From an uncultured Aquimarina sp. (GTDB taxonomy: Bacteria; Bacteroidota; Bacteroidia; Flavobacteriales; Flavobacteriaceae): a stretch of 64,000 bases of DNA. A model generated the notes under the pieces. The model ran no database searches, was not told the origin of the DNA, and worked only from the letters and a program-made list of their open reading frames with translations. Location of the stretch: assembly GCF_947492965.1 (NCBI RefSeq), contig NZ_CANLOZ010000005.1, positions 248,001 through 312,000 of the forward strand, given 5' to 3'. The translations under genes were made by a program, and so were the position numbers. This document shows, piece after piece, positions 17,460 to 26,255 of this stretch; positions within the stretch are counted from its first letter, which is position 1; every line of letters starts with the position of its first letter.

Positions 17460-17572
17460 ATTTGTAATTTATTTATTGATTAATGAATATCTTTATATAT
17501 GAGTTCATAATTACACAAAAACGTTACAAACTATTTTTGGTAAATCAATAAAATCATTCTCAAGAAAGAGAA

Positions 17573-18082
17573 TCAACTTTTCAGTTTTATCGTCCATTGA
17601 AAATTAAAGGTGGAAACTTCTACACCATCTTTATTCGTTCCTACAGATTTCATCCATATCGTTTGTCCTTCTCCTGTTTCGATGGTTTTCTTAATAGCTT
17701 CCTTAATCAAATCCCCATCGTTACAAACAAAAGTTATTCTTCCTGTAGCCTTTTTCGTAAATGTAGCATTATTAGTAGCTACAAGCATGGATATTTTCTT
17801 ACCACTCTGATATATCTGACCAGAAACCATCGCTCCTGTACTCATCTCAGCAGCCATACCCTGAACAGCCCAAAACATAGAATTAAATGGATTTTGATTC
17901 ATCCATCGGTGTTTAACACTAACTGTACAACTAGATTCATTAATCTTTTTTACACGCACCCCACATAGCCAAGCAGAAGGTAACTTAAACATTGTGAAGG
18001 TGTTGATTTTTCCTGGTGTCATCTTCATAAAATACATTTTAAGTCTTCTAAAATATTGAAAAAGAATGGACATACAAAACAT
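17573..18082 (-). CDS. DUF4442 hotdog-fold protein
   Basis: This 169-residue protein matches DUF4442, a thioesterase-like hotdog family (FKLPSAWLCGVRVKKINESS, HRWMNQNPFNSMFWAVQGMA, AEMSTGAMV). Related proteins hydrolyse acyl-CoA thioesters, but catalytic residues cannot be assigned with confidence. The first ATG is at 18082. An internal start at MYFMKMTPGK is possible and would remove about 15 poorly conserved residues. It is divergent from the operon starting at 18183. Confidence 0.78.
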   Translation of the reverse strand: MFCMSILFQYFRRLKMYFMKMTPGKINTFTMFKLPSAWLCGVRVKKINESSCTVSVKHRWMNQNPFNSMFWAVQGMAAEMSTGAMVSGQIYQSGKKISMLVATNNATFTKKATGRITFVCNDGDLIKEAIKKTIETGEGQTIWMKSVGTNKDGVEVSTFNFQWTIKLKS

Positions 18083-18122
18083 TCTTAAATCTTAAATTTA
18101 TGTTAAATTATGGTACTATGTT

Positions 18123-18154
18123 TTGCATAATACCTTCTTTTAGATATATATTTG
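18123..18154 (+). promoter_or_regulatory. Promoter for the DUF4870-PadR-PspC operon
   Basis: TTG at 18123-18125 and TATATTTG at 18147-18154 are 21 nt apart, matching the Bacteroidota consensus. The ATG at 18183 is 28 nt downstream. Confidence 0.6.
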
Positions 18155-18182
18155 CATAAGAAACTATTATATACTTTTAAAA

Positions 18183-18635
18183 ATGTCAACTAATAACCAT
18201 AATAACATCGCAACTTTTATGCACCTTGGAGTATTCAGTAAATACTTTATACCTTTTGGAAATTTCATTGTTCCTATCCTACTTTGGACTACGAATAAGG
18301 AAAAATCAGACTTCATCAATGAGCACGGTAAGGAAGCTATTAATTTTCAGTTAAGTGTACTGTTATATACGATCATATTAGGAATGATATCTTTTCCATT
18401 TTTCATTTTTAACATTTTTGGAGATGCCACCTTATTCGATATTTTCAATCACAATGGTTTTGATATCAACTTTTCCACGGATGGTGGATTTAGAACGTTA
18501 ATAGGTGCTTCTTTTGTTGGAGTAATTGCACTGATAGGTTTCTTCTTAGAAATTATTTTCATCATATCAGCTGCGCTAAAAAGTAATAAAGGAGAAATAT
18601 ATAGGTATCCATTAACCATAAGATTTATAAAGTAA
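18183..18635 (+). CDS. DUF4870 domain-containing membrane protein
   Basis: This 150-residue protein has a DUF4870 (Tic20-like) domain: MHLGVFSKYFIPFGNFIVPI, then LLWTTNKEKSDFINEHGKEA, then INFQLSVLLYTIILGMI. Four membrane segments are visible. The function is unknown. It begins a run of five same-strand genes with short gaps or overlaps, ending in a GIN-domain protein, so it may take part in envelope homeostasis. Confidence 0.85.
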   Translation: MSTNNHNNIATFMHLGVFSKYFIPFGNFIVPILLWTTNKEKSDFINEHGKEAINFQLSVLLYTIILGMISFPFFIFNIFGDATLFDIFNHNGFDINFSTDGGFRTLIGASFVGVIALIGFFLEIIFIISAALKSNKGEIYRYPLTIRFIK

Positions 18636-18641
18636 ATTAGA

Positions 18642-19175
18642 ATGAATTCATCAATCAACATAAAATATATTCTAATTACTGCCATAGCAGTGGTATCCTC
18701 CTTCTTTTTTCATGAGTTAGCTCACTTCATCACTGGGAAACTCTTAGGATATGAAATGGGAATGACTCTAAATTCAGCATTTTTGTTGGAAGGAGAATAC
18801 CAGTATGGTTGGCATCAACAATTGGTAAGTGCAGCCGGACCAATGTTTACTATTATTCAGGCATTTGTTATTTTCTATTTTATTAGAAAAACAAACAATA
18901 AATACTGGTATCCATTTTTATTTTTTGCATTTTACTCTAGAGTACTGGCAATGATTATATCTATTTTTAATCCCAATGATGAAGCTAGAATTAGTGCCTG
19001 GTTAGGACTTGGATATTGGATATTACCATTAACTGTAGGATTTACGTTATTTATATTATTAGTTAAAACATCGAAAGAGCAGAAATACAATTTAAAATTT
19101 AACCTAATCAATTATTTTTTATCTACTGTCTTTATCGCAGGAGTTGTATTTTCAGATCAATATATACTTAAATAA
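18642..19175 (+). CDS. Putative M50-like membrane metalloprotease
   Basis: This 177-residue protein has five or six membrane segments. The first carries FFHELAHFITGKLLGYE, a match to the HExxH zinc motif of site-2 type proteases. A later segment has LVSAAGPMFTIIQA, like the S2P pattern in which a Gly-Pro segment follows the first zinc helix. The usual third ligand (N/D-x-x-P-x-x-x-x-D-G) is not obvious. FNPNDEARISAWLG near residue 110 may substitute. It could be a short active protease or an inactive relative. It starts 6 nt after the previous stop. Confidence 0.6.
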   Translation: MNSSINIKYILITAIAVVSSFFFHELAHFITGKLLGYEMGMTLNSAFLLEGEYQYGWHQQLVSAAGPMFTIIQAFVIFYFIRKTNNKYWYPFLFFAFYSRVLAMIISIFNPNDEARISAWLGLGYWILPLTVGFTLFILLVKTSKEQKYNLKFNLINYFLSTVFIAGVVFSDQYILK

Positions 19176-19229
19176 CCATCAATCATTAATCAAAAAATGA
19201 ACAGTTTAACTTTTTAAAAATTCAGTTTT

Positions 19230-19571
19230 ATGAAGATCGAAAACACAAAAGCGCAAATGCGTAAAGGTGTTCTGGAATATTGCATACTTTCAATTCTTAA
19301 GGACGATGATGCTTATGTAGCGGAGATTTTAGAAACACTTAAGGACGCAAAGATGCTCGTTGTAGAAGGCACAATATACCCTTTATTAACTAGGTTAAAG
19401 AACGCCGGATTACTAAGCTATCGCTGGGAAGAGTCTACATCAGGACCACCTCGTAAATATTACGGACTTACTGAAACAGGAAAACTATTCCTAAAAGAAC
19501 TAAATACCACTTGGGACGAATTACAAAATGCAGTAACCATTGTTACTAAACAAAAAAAGAAACAAAAATGA
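19230..19571 (+). CDS. PadR family transcriptional regulator
   Basis: This 113-residue protein has a PadR winged helix: RKGVLEYCILSILKDDDAYV, VEGTIYPLLTRLKNAGLLSY and the wing segment SGPPRKYYGLTETGKLFL. PadR repressors are usually local. Its coupling to the PspC gene (4-bp ATGA overlap) suggests it controls this operon in response to membrane or ligand stress. Confidence 0.9.
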   Translation: MKIENTKAQMRKGVLEYCILSILKDDDAYVAEILETLKDAKMLVVEGTIYPLLTRLKNAGLLSYRWEESTSGPPRKYYGLTETGKLFLKELNTTWDELQNAVTIVTKQKKKQK

Positions 19572-21328
19572 ACAAAACAGTTAATATAAATTTAGCAGGC
19601 ATATTTTTTCACATAGATGAAGACGCTTACTTAAAGCTGCAGCGCTATATTGAGGCGATAAAACGTTCATTTACTGACTCTCAAGGAAGGGATGAGATTA
19701 TTGCTGATATCGAAGCTAGGATAGCCGAGCTTTTCAGTGAAAAAATAAAAGACGAAAGACAAGTAATCGGTATTAAAGAAGTCGATGAAGTAATTGAAGT
19801 AATGGGACAACCCGAAGATTATAGATTAGATGAAGAAATCTTTGAAGACGAGCCTAAAACATCTTACCAGAGACCAACAAAATCTAAACAATTATTTAGA
19901 GACACCTCTAATTCTTATGTAGGTGGAGTAAGTTCTGGATTAGGACATTATTTAGGGATTGATCCTATTTGGTTAAGAATAGCATGGATATTATTCACCA
20001 TCTTTTCTAGTGGAGCTTTTATTCTTATCTATATAGCATTTTGGATTTTTGTCCCAGAAGCAGTAAGCACAGCAGATTATTTGGCGATGAAAGGTGAAGC
20101 TGTAAACATCAGTAATATTGAAAAAAAAATTAAAGAAGGATTTAATGATGTTGCCGATAAAGTAAAGGATGTAGATTACCAAAAATACAGTGATAAAGTA
20201 AAAAGTGGATCTACGAGTTTCTTTGAAGCACTTGGAGATGTTTTATTAGTAATACTGAAAATATTTGTAAAGTTTATCGGAGTACTTCTTATCCTGGTAG
20301 CTGGTATCACTTTAATTAGCTTGTTTATTAGTTTATTTACCGTAGGTACATTTGGTTTTATCGAAACTCCATTTACAGAATATATTGATGTGGTTAATCG
20401 TCCTAATGTTCCAATTTGGTTAGTATCCATGTTAACATTATTTGCAGTTGGAATTCCATTTTTCTTCCTATTTATTCTAGGCTTAAAAATTGTAATAAAC
20501 AACTTAAAATCTATAGGAACTCCAGCAAAATTAGGATTATTAGCGGTTTGGATCTTTTCTGTAATCGGATTAACTATAGTTGGAATTCGTCAGGCAACTC
20601 AAGAAGCTTATGATGCAGAAGTGATCGAAGATTCTAGAAATTTATATCTAAACCCAACTGATACTTTAAACATTAAAATGGTCGGTAACGATAGATATGT
20701 GAGAGGTCTGTACCATAGAAATGATTTTAAAATCAAACGAGATGAGAATGATAACAAAGTAATTGTAATCCAGGATATAGAAATATTCTTAAAGGAAAAT
20801 AGAGAAGATTCTATTCCTAAATTGGAAATTAGAAAAAATGCAGAAGGAAGTAGCTATGATGAGGCAAAAGAAAGAGCTGCTGCATTAAAATACAATTACG
20901 ATATCAAAGGAAACACCTTGTTATTAGATGGATATGCCATCACCGATTATGCACAAAAATACAATGATCAGGAAATCGAAATTATAATTTCCATCCCTGA
21001 AGGAATGACTGTATTTGTTGATCAAAACACATCAGGATTCAACAACTCTTGGAAATACAATGATTACTTAACAGTAGACGGAAAAGAAGAAAAGTATTTA
21101 ACATTAATCGATGGTAAGCTTACTTGTAAGGACTGTCCTAAAGACGAATGGCAATACAATGAGTGGGAAGATGATGATAAGGATACTAACGACGGTGTAA
21201 AAATCAATATCAACTCTGAAGATGAAAACGCCAACCTAAAAATTGATGAGGATGGTGTTCAAATCAAAAGCGAAGAAGTTGATATTAAAATAGACGAGAA
21301 CGGAATAAAAATTCAAACCGATAACTAA
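19568..21328 (+). CDS. PspC domain-containing membrane protein
   Basis: This 586-residue protein has an N-terminal helical region of about 95 residues (DAYLKLQRYIEAIKRSF, VDEVIEVMGQPEDY). It is followed by a PspC domain at about 100-165 (SNSYVGGVSSGLGHYLGIDP, WLRIAWILFTIFSSGAF, IYIAFWIFVPEA). Three more membrane segments (about 215-335) and a long acidic extracytoplasmic part follow. The end is repetitive (NINSEDENANLKIDEDG, VQIKSEEVDIKIDENG). PspC proteins sense membrane stress. The fusion with an N-terminal cytosolic part and GIN-adjacent tail is a Bacteroidota form. Confidence 0.88.
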   Translation: MNKTVNINLAGIFFHIDEDAYLKLQRYIEAIKRSFTDSQGRDEIIADIEARIAELFSEKIKDERQVIGIKEVDEVIEVMGQPEDYRLDEEIFEDEPKTSYQRPTKSKQLFRDTSNSYVGGVSSGLGHYLGIDPIWLRIAWILFTIFSSGAFILIYIAFWIFVPEAVSTADYLAMKGEAVNISNIEKKIKEGFNDVADKVKDVDYQKYSDKVKSGSTSFFEALGDVLLVILKIFVKFIGVLLILVAGITLISLFISLFTVGTFGFIETPFTEYIDVVNRPNVPIWLVSMLTLFAVGIPFFFLFILGLKIVINNLKSIGTPAKLGLLAVWIFSVIGLTIVGIRQATQEAYDAEVIEDSRNLYLNPTDTLNIKMVGNDRYVRGLYHRNDFKIKRDENDNKVIVIQDIEIFLKENREDSIPKLEIRKNAEGSSYDEAKERAAALKYNYDIKGNTLLLDGYAITDYAQKYNDQEIEIIISIPEGMTVFVDQNTSGFNNSWKYNDYLTVDGKEEKYLTLIDGKLTCKDCPKDEWQYNEWEDDDKDTNDGVKININSEDENANLKIDEDGVQIKSEEVDIKIDENGIKIQTDN

Positions 21329-21377
21329 AAATAATAATCAAAAAACGAACAGTTTAATAAATTAATCAATCTTAATT

Positions 21378-22097
21378 ATGACAACAATAGCAAAAATCAT
21401 CGTTACTTTATGTGTTACTGCCTTATGTTGCTCTTGTAATATAGCTTTTGACGGAATTAGAGGAGAAGGCGAAGTAATCAAAAAAGAGAAGACCATTAAC
21501 GAAAACTTTGATACTATAAAATCAAGTCGAGGTTTAGACGTAGTTTTAACAAACAAAAAAGATAGAAAAGTAATTATAGAAGCGAATGAAAATCTACATC
21601 AACATATAGAGGTTTATGTAGAAAAAGAAACACTTTATATTACTTCTGATAAAAACATCTATCAGGCAGATGAAAAAACTGTATATGTATCTTATGATAA
21701 ATTAGGTAAAATCTCTGCAACTAGTGGTTCTCGTGTAACTTCTCAAGGACCTGTTGTTCAAAAAGACTTAGCAATTAGCGGAACAAGCGGTGCGGATATT
21801 GAATTAAAAGTAAAAGCAGAAACCCTTACCACATCAGTAACGAGTGGCGCTATGATGGATCTTACTGGAAAAGTAAATAACCATAATGCAAGTGCTACAA
21901 GTGGCGCAGACATTAGAGCTAACGAATTATTAAGTCTCGTGTCTGAAGCAAAAGCTACTAGTGGTGCTATGATTAGAATTCATGCCAAAAACCAATTCAC
22001 TGGAAAAGCAACTAGTGGAGCTAATATCAATTATTATGGAGCACCAGAAAAAGTTGATGAAGTTGAAAATTCTGGAGGAAACATAAAGAGACATTAA
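21378..22097 (+). CDS. GIN-domain (DUF2807) lipoprotein with TSGA repeats
   Basis: This 239-residue protein has a lipoprotein-like signal (ALCCSCN) and a head GIN domain (FDTIKSSRGLDVVLTNKKDR, VIIEANENLHQHIEVYV). It then shows a regular repeat in which TSGA or TSGS recurs every 18-21 residues (ATSGSRV, GTSGADI, VTSGAMM, ATSGADI, ATSGAMI, ATSGANI). Such repeats build a right-handed beta-helix, and the family is often annotated as a putative autotransporter adhesin. It ends the operon that begins with DUF4870. Confidence 0.85.
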   Translation: MTTIAKIIVTLCVTALCCSCNIAFDGIRGEGEVIKKEKTINENFDTIKSSRGLDVVLTNKKDRKVIIEANENLHQHIEVYVEKETLYITSDKNIYQADEKTVYVSYDKLGKISATSGSRVTSQGPVVQKDLAISGTSGADIELKVKAETLTTSVTSGAMMDLTGKVNNHNASATSGADIRANELLSLVSEAKATSGAMIRIHAKNQFTGKATSGANINYYGAPEKVDEVENSGGNIKRH

Positions 22098-22159
22098 AAT
22101 TAAAACCTAACCAATAAATACAAACTAGCCAACCACCAACCACACCAACCAAAAATACG

Positions 22160-22234
22160 AACCACCGGAAAAGCATCCACTGTTGACAGACAAGTTATTT
22201 AGATATTTTACGCTTTTCAGGTGGTTTATTTTTT
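22160..22234 (+). terminator. Terminator after the PspC/GIN operon
   Basis: AACCACCGGAAAAGC (22160-22174) pairs with GCTTTTCAGGTGGTT (22212-22226), one mismatch, across a loop of 37 nt, and is followed by a T-rich tract. The long loop is unusual, but the G/C-rich stem and the T-tract support termination. Confidence 0.6.
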
Positions 22235-22261
22235 TCAAAACACAATCAATCAAAAAACAAA

Positions 22262-23044
22262 ATGAAATCACAATCAAACTATTTCACCCTATGGGTTTGC
22301 ATCCTATTGTTTGCGAACTTTCATATCCAAGCACAACAACCAACTCCAAAAAATGATCTAACCCAAACAATTCTAAAACTAGACTCAGAATTCTGGGAAT
22401 CTTATAACACTTGTAATATCGAAAAATTTCGAACTTTTTTTAGAGAAGATTTCGAATTCTATCATGATAAAGGAGGACTTACCAAAGGGCTTCAAAAAAT
22501 GATGTCTACTGTAGAAAATGGATTGTGTAATCCAGCTGGTCCTAAAGTTCGAAGAGAAGTAGTAGAAGGAACTGTAGCGGTATATCCGCTTAACAACTAC
22601 GGAGCTATTATTAGTGGCGAACACCTATTTTATGTAACAGAAAAGGGTAAGGAAGAACAATTAACCCAAATTGCAAAATTCACACATGTATGGCAACATA
22701 AAAACGATCAATGGGTAATGACCAGAGTATTGAGTTATGACCATCAACCAGCTCCGCAGAATACAGATAAGAAAGAAATTTTACTATCAGATAAAATATT
22801 AGAGCAATATTTAGGCACTTATAAAGCTCCACAAACAGGAACCGTGGTTATCACCAAAAAAGACAATTTATTAGAAATTAAAGCTGGTAAAATGCAATCC
22901 ATTGTGCATCCACAATCCGAAACCTTGTTTTTTCATAAGCAGAGTCCCCTAACCTTTGAGTTTGTAACAGAGAATAAGATAGTTTCAAAGATGATCGTTC
23001 GTGAAAACGGGAAAATAGTAGAAGAAGCTAAGAAATTGAATTAA
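22262..23044 (+). CDS. Secreted NTF2-like (DUF4440) protein
   Basis: This 260-residue protein has a signal peptide (cleavage near IQAQ, residue 24). Residues about 35-160 form an NTF2-like DUF4440 domain (LDSEFWESYNTCNIEKFRTF, FYHDKGGLTKGLQKM, FTHVWQHKNDQWVMTRVLSY). The C-terminal 85 residues (LEQYLGTYKAPQTGTVVITK...LLEIKAG) look like a DUF3471/beta-lactamase-associated lipocalin-like domain. The function is unknown. It has its own terminator and stands alone. Confidence 0.8.
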   Translation: MKSQSNYFTLWVCILLFANFHIQAQQPTPKNDLTQTILKLDSEFWESYNTCNIEKFRTFFREDFEFYHDKGGLTKGLQKMMSTVENGLCNPAGPKVRREVVEGTVAVYPLNNYGAIISGEHLFYVTEKGKEEQLTQIAKFTHVWQHKNDQWVMTRVLSYDHQPAPQNTDKKEILLSDKILEQYLGTYKAPQTGTVVITKKDNLLEIKAGKMQSIVHPQSETLFFHKQSPLTFEFVTENKIVSKMIVRENGKIVEEAKKLN

Positions 23045-23098
23045 CTAATATTGTACTTAAACCACAACCTGTCCATTCTGCTCTTTACAGATAAAAAT

Positions 23099-23128
23099 GA
23101 CCTCTAATCCTATAGAGGTTATTTTTTT
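23099..23128 (+). terminator. Rho-independent terminator
   Basis: CCTCTA (23101-23106) pairs with TAGAGG (23113-23118), extended by an adjacent A-T pair, and is followed by a T-run at 23122-23128. It serves the NTF2-like gene. Confidence 0.7.
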
Positions 23129-23221
23129 GGTACACCTTTTGGAATATGTCCTTTTGTAAAATTATCTTTATAGTACAAATATGATTTGCACAGATAGTTT
23201 TAGCAAATTAATTATACTGAA

Positions 23222-24118
23222 ATGAAAAAATTAAAGTTTAAAAATAAAAACTTTCGCACTATGAGAACTTGGATGCTTATTGCATTATTTATTATTAGCT
23301 TAGGAAATATACATGCTCAGAAAGAAAAAATAAAAGGGAATAAAATTGTTGTGACAGAACAAAAATCCGTCGACGCCTTCCATACCATACAACTCAATGA
23401 TAATTTCGAAGTTACAATTCAGGAAGACAGTGATAATCTAATTAGTATTGAAGCAGACAGTAACTTACAGGAAATCATCAATATAAGCGTAAAAGATAGT
23501 GTTTTAACAATTAAATCAGACAAAAGAATAAAGCGCTCCAAAGCACTAAATATTAAGATTGGATATGCTCAGGATTTAAAGAAAATAGTATCTTATAATA
23601 AGGTACACCTTAAATCAACTGCTCTTATTAAAACTCCTGCGATTAGAATCGAATCCAATGATGACACTGAAGTATTCCTTAGTATCGAAGCTGATCAAAC
23701 TACCAGTGTTTCTAATGGTAAATCAAATGTAGAATTACATGTACAAACAAATGAGGCTTTTTACCAAGTAAATGATGATGCAGAACTAAAAGGAATTGTA
23801 GAAACAGATAGCCTAAAAGTAGATTTATACCAAAAGGGATATGCAAAATTAGAAGGAAAAACAACTTCAATGCTACTAAGAGCAGATGGTAATACAGATT
23901 TTTATGGAGAAAAGTTAACTTCAGAAAAAACATCGCTAATCGCAGAAGGTTCTAGTGATTGTTATGTTATAACCAATCATGAAATCACTATTGAAGCAAA
24001 AGATGAAACTGAAATTTATCTTTTAGGAGAACCTATTATCAAAATGACTCAATTTGCTAATGAAGCCACTTTGTATAAGAAAAAAATAGATTACAGTCCC
24101 GGTTTATTGAAATTATAG
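23222..24118 (+). CDS. GIN-domain (DUF2807) secreted protein
   Basis: This 298-residue protein has a signal peptide ending near IHAQ. The first ATG gives a long basic N-terminus. Met14 (MRTWMLIALFIISL) would give a more canonical signal. The mature part is a head GIN domain (VDAFHTIQLNDNFEVTIQED, LISIEADSNLQEIINISVKD, LTIKSDKRIKRSKALNIKIG) followed by beta-helix-like sequence without the TSGA repeats of the protein at 21.4 kb. The two are distant relatives about 1 kb apart and may both be envelope proteins of the same stress system. Confidence 0.8.
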   Translation: MKKLKFKNKNFRTMRTWMLIALFIISLGNIHAQKEKIKGNKIVVTEQKSVDAFHTIQLNDNFEVTIQEDSDNLISIEADSNLQEIINISVKDSVLTIKSDKRIKRSKALNIKIGYAQDLKKIVSYNKVHLKSTALIKTPAIRIESNDDTEVFLSIEADQTTSVSNGKSNVELHVQTNEAFYQVNDDAELKGIVETDSLKVDLYQKGYAKLEGKTTSMLLRADGNTDFYGEKLTSEKTSLIAEGSSDCYVITNHEITIEAKDETEIYLLGEPIIKMTQFANEATLYKKKIDYSPGLLKL

Positions 24119-24123
24119 AAAAA

Positions 24124-24164
24124 ATAGCCTGATAAATTTTAAAACTTATCAGGCTATTTTTTTA
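24124..24164. terminator. Bidirectional terminator between GIN gene and trxB
   Basis: ATAGCCTGATAA pairs with TTATCAGGCTAT across an 11-nt loop, with A residues to the left and a T-run to the right. The convergent genes on either side can share it. Confidence 0.8.
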
Positions 24165-24176
24165 ACAAATGTATTT

Positions 24177-25145
24177 TTAAGCAGAAACTTCTTCACTAGT
24201 TTCAACTGTGGCAAGATATCTTTCTGCGTCTAAGGCTGCCATACAACCCGTTCCAGCCGCAGTAACAGCTTGTCTATACTCTTTATCTTGTACATCCCCA
24301 GAAGCAAACACACCTGGAAGATTTGTTTTTGTTGATTTACCTTCAGTAATAATATACCCAGTATCATCCATATCAATCTGACCTTTAAATATATCTGTAT
24401 TAGGTTTATGCCCAATAGCTATAAAAAGACCTGTAATTGAAATTTCCGATTTTTCTCCTGTTTGGTTGTTTACCATTCGTAAACCTTCAACTACCTGATC
24501 ACCTAAAACCTCATCTACCTCGGTATTATAAAGCACTTTCAGATTAGGTGTAGCATTTACTCTGTGCTGCATCGCCTTAGAAGCTCTCATATAATCTTTA
24601 CGCACTAGCATTGTTACACTAGAACATATATTTGCTAAATACGTTGCTTCTTCTGCTGCAGTATCTCCTGCTCCAACGATCGCAACATCTTGTCCTTTAT
24701 AAAAGAATCCATCACAAACCGCACAAGCAGATACTCCTCCACCTCTAAGCTTTTGCTCACTTGGTAATCCTAAGTATTTAGCAGTCGCTCCTGTAGAAAT
24801 AATTACTGCCTCTGCTTCTATTTCCTTTGTATTATCTACAGTAACTTTATGAATTCCTCCAACCTCTGTACTAAAATCTACTGCAGTTACCATTCCTATA
24901 CGAACCTCAGTTCCAAAACGCTCTGCTTGTTGTTGTAACTGCACCATCATAGTTGGACCATCAATTCCTTCTGGATAACCAGGAAAGTTGTCAACTTCTG
25001 TAGTAGTAGTTAATTGACCACCAGGCTCCATACCCGTATACATAACCGGTTTAAGATCTGCTCTTGCTGCATATATAGCCGCAGTATAACCTGCAGGCCC
25101 TGAACCTATAATAAGGCATTTTATTCTTTCTATAGTATCTGACAT
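24177..25145 (-). CDS. trxB: Thioredoxin-disulfide reductase
   Basis: From the ATG at 25145 (a GTG at 25154 is possible) this is a 322-residue low-Mr thioredoxin reductase. Visible are the FAD motif GSGPAGYTAAIYAARA, the substrate loop GGQLTTTTEVDNFPGY, the redox CAVC (Cys141/Cys144), the NADPH motif VAIVGAGDTAAEEATYL, and the C-terminal FAD motif GVFASGDVQDKEYRQAVTAA. It reduces thioredoxin with NADPH in the cytoplasm. Functionally it pairs with the peroxide regulator OxyR encoded 8 kb away, though the two are not in one operon. Confidence 0.95.
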   Translation of the reverse strand: MSDTIERIKCLIIGSGPAGYTAAIYAARADLKPVMYTGMEPGGQLTTTTEVDNFPGYPEGIDGPTMMVQLQQQAERFGTEVRIGMVTAVDFSTEVGGIHKVTVDNTKEIEAEAVIISTGATAKYLGLPSEQKLRGGGVSACAVCDGFFYKGQDVAIVGAGDTAAEEATYLANICSSVTMLVRKDYMRASKAMQHRVNATPNLKVLYNTEVDEVLGDQVVEGLRMVNNQTGEKSEISITGLFIAIGHKPNTDIFKGQIDMDDTGYIITEGKSTKTNLPGVFASGDVQDKEYRQAVTAAGTGCMAALDAERYLATVETSEEVSA

Positions 25146-25417
25146 AATCTTCACTTTAATTACTGATGTAAAAGTAGCAATTTGAAGAGAAACCTTACAC
25201 TAAAGTTATTAAGAATTGTTATCCACTTATAGACATCTTAAATAGATCATTTATTGGAACTTTTTACGGAACATCTTCAAATAAGCAATTGACTATCAGA
25301 CAACTTTAAAATAAAAATAAAAATTAAAACAAATATTCTTAAAGAAAAACCATAATTATCAACATAAAAAATCATAATTAAGATTAGATACCCTACATTT
25401 AATCAAAATTAAAAAGG

Positions 25418-26035
25418 ATGACTTTTTTTGATATTTTAGACATCTTAGGAACCATCGCATTTGCTATTTCAGGAGCTTTGAGTGCAATGAACCGAAAATT
25501 TGATCTTTTTGGAATATTCATTATTGCCTTTGTAACTTCTATTGGAGGCGGAACACTAAGAGATGTATTGATTGGTGCTACACCTGTTTCCTGGATGCAA
25601 AATACACTAAACCTTTATTTAATTAGTGGCGTTACTATCTTATCTATCATCTTTAGAAATAAATTGGATTATCTTAAAAAATCTCTTTTTTTATTTGACA
25701 CTATCGGATTAGGAATTTTTACAATTATTGGAGTAGAAAAAGGAATACAAACAGATCTTGCACCTATAGTCTCGGTTGCTCTGGGAGCCATGACAGGATG
25801 TTTCGGTGGCGTTATTAGAGACATCTTATGTAATGAGATACCTGTTATTTTTAGAAAAGAAATATACGCTACTGCATCGATAGCTGGAGGAATTTGTTTT
25901 ATGGTGTTATATCAACTCAATACGCCTATGAACATCATTTACGTAAGCACAACACTCTTGATTATTGTCATCCGTTTAATCGTTGTAAAATATCGAATAT
26001 CGTTACCTTTATTTACAGTTATTACCAAAAAGTAA
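25418..26035 (+). CDS. TRIC/UPF0126 family channel protein
   Basis: This 205-residue protein has seven membrane segments and an internal repeat. Each half carries the signature glycine motif: SIGGGTLRDVLIGATPVSW in the first half and TGCFGGVIRDILCNEIPVIF in the second. This is the UPF0126 (YicG/YadS) family, related to eukaryotic trimeric intracellular cation channels. Bacterial members conduct cations or glycine. The specific substrate here is unknown. It is a single gene. Confidence 0.9.
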   Translation: MTFFDILDILGTIAFAISGALSAMNRKFDLFGIFIIAFVTSIGGGTLRDVLIGATPVSWMQNTLNLYLISGVTILSIIFRNKLDYLKKSLFLFDTIGLGIFTIIGVEKGIQTDLAPIVSVALGAMTGCFGGVIRDILCNEIPVIFRKEIYATASIAGGICFMVLYQLNTPMNIIYVSTTLLIIVIRLIVVKYRISLPLFTVITKK

Positions 26036-26255
26036 TAATAATTTTGTCATAAAAACTCACTATCTAGAACTAAACGTTTTACCTTTTTATTGAAAGTGAT
26101 TCGAACTGAATTAGAAATAATATTCTTTTTAGAAAACTTTTATAGATTTCATGATTAAATTTATCTTATTTTAAAAAAATACTAATATCCCATTATTTCT
26201 TTGGAAATAGGTAGTTTTTGGGCTATGTTCGTAACATCGGAAAAGAAATTGCACA

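Noticed and set aside
17597..17968. 123-codon frame opposite the DUF4442 gene
   Set aside because: Overlaps a recognisable protein on the other strand and has no family pattern.
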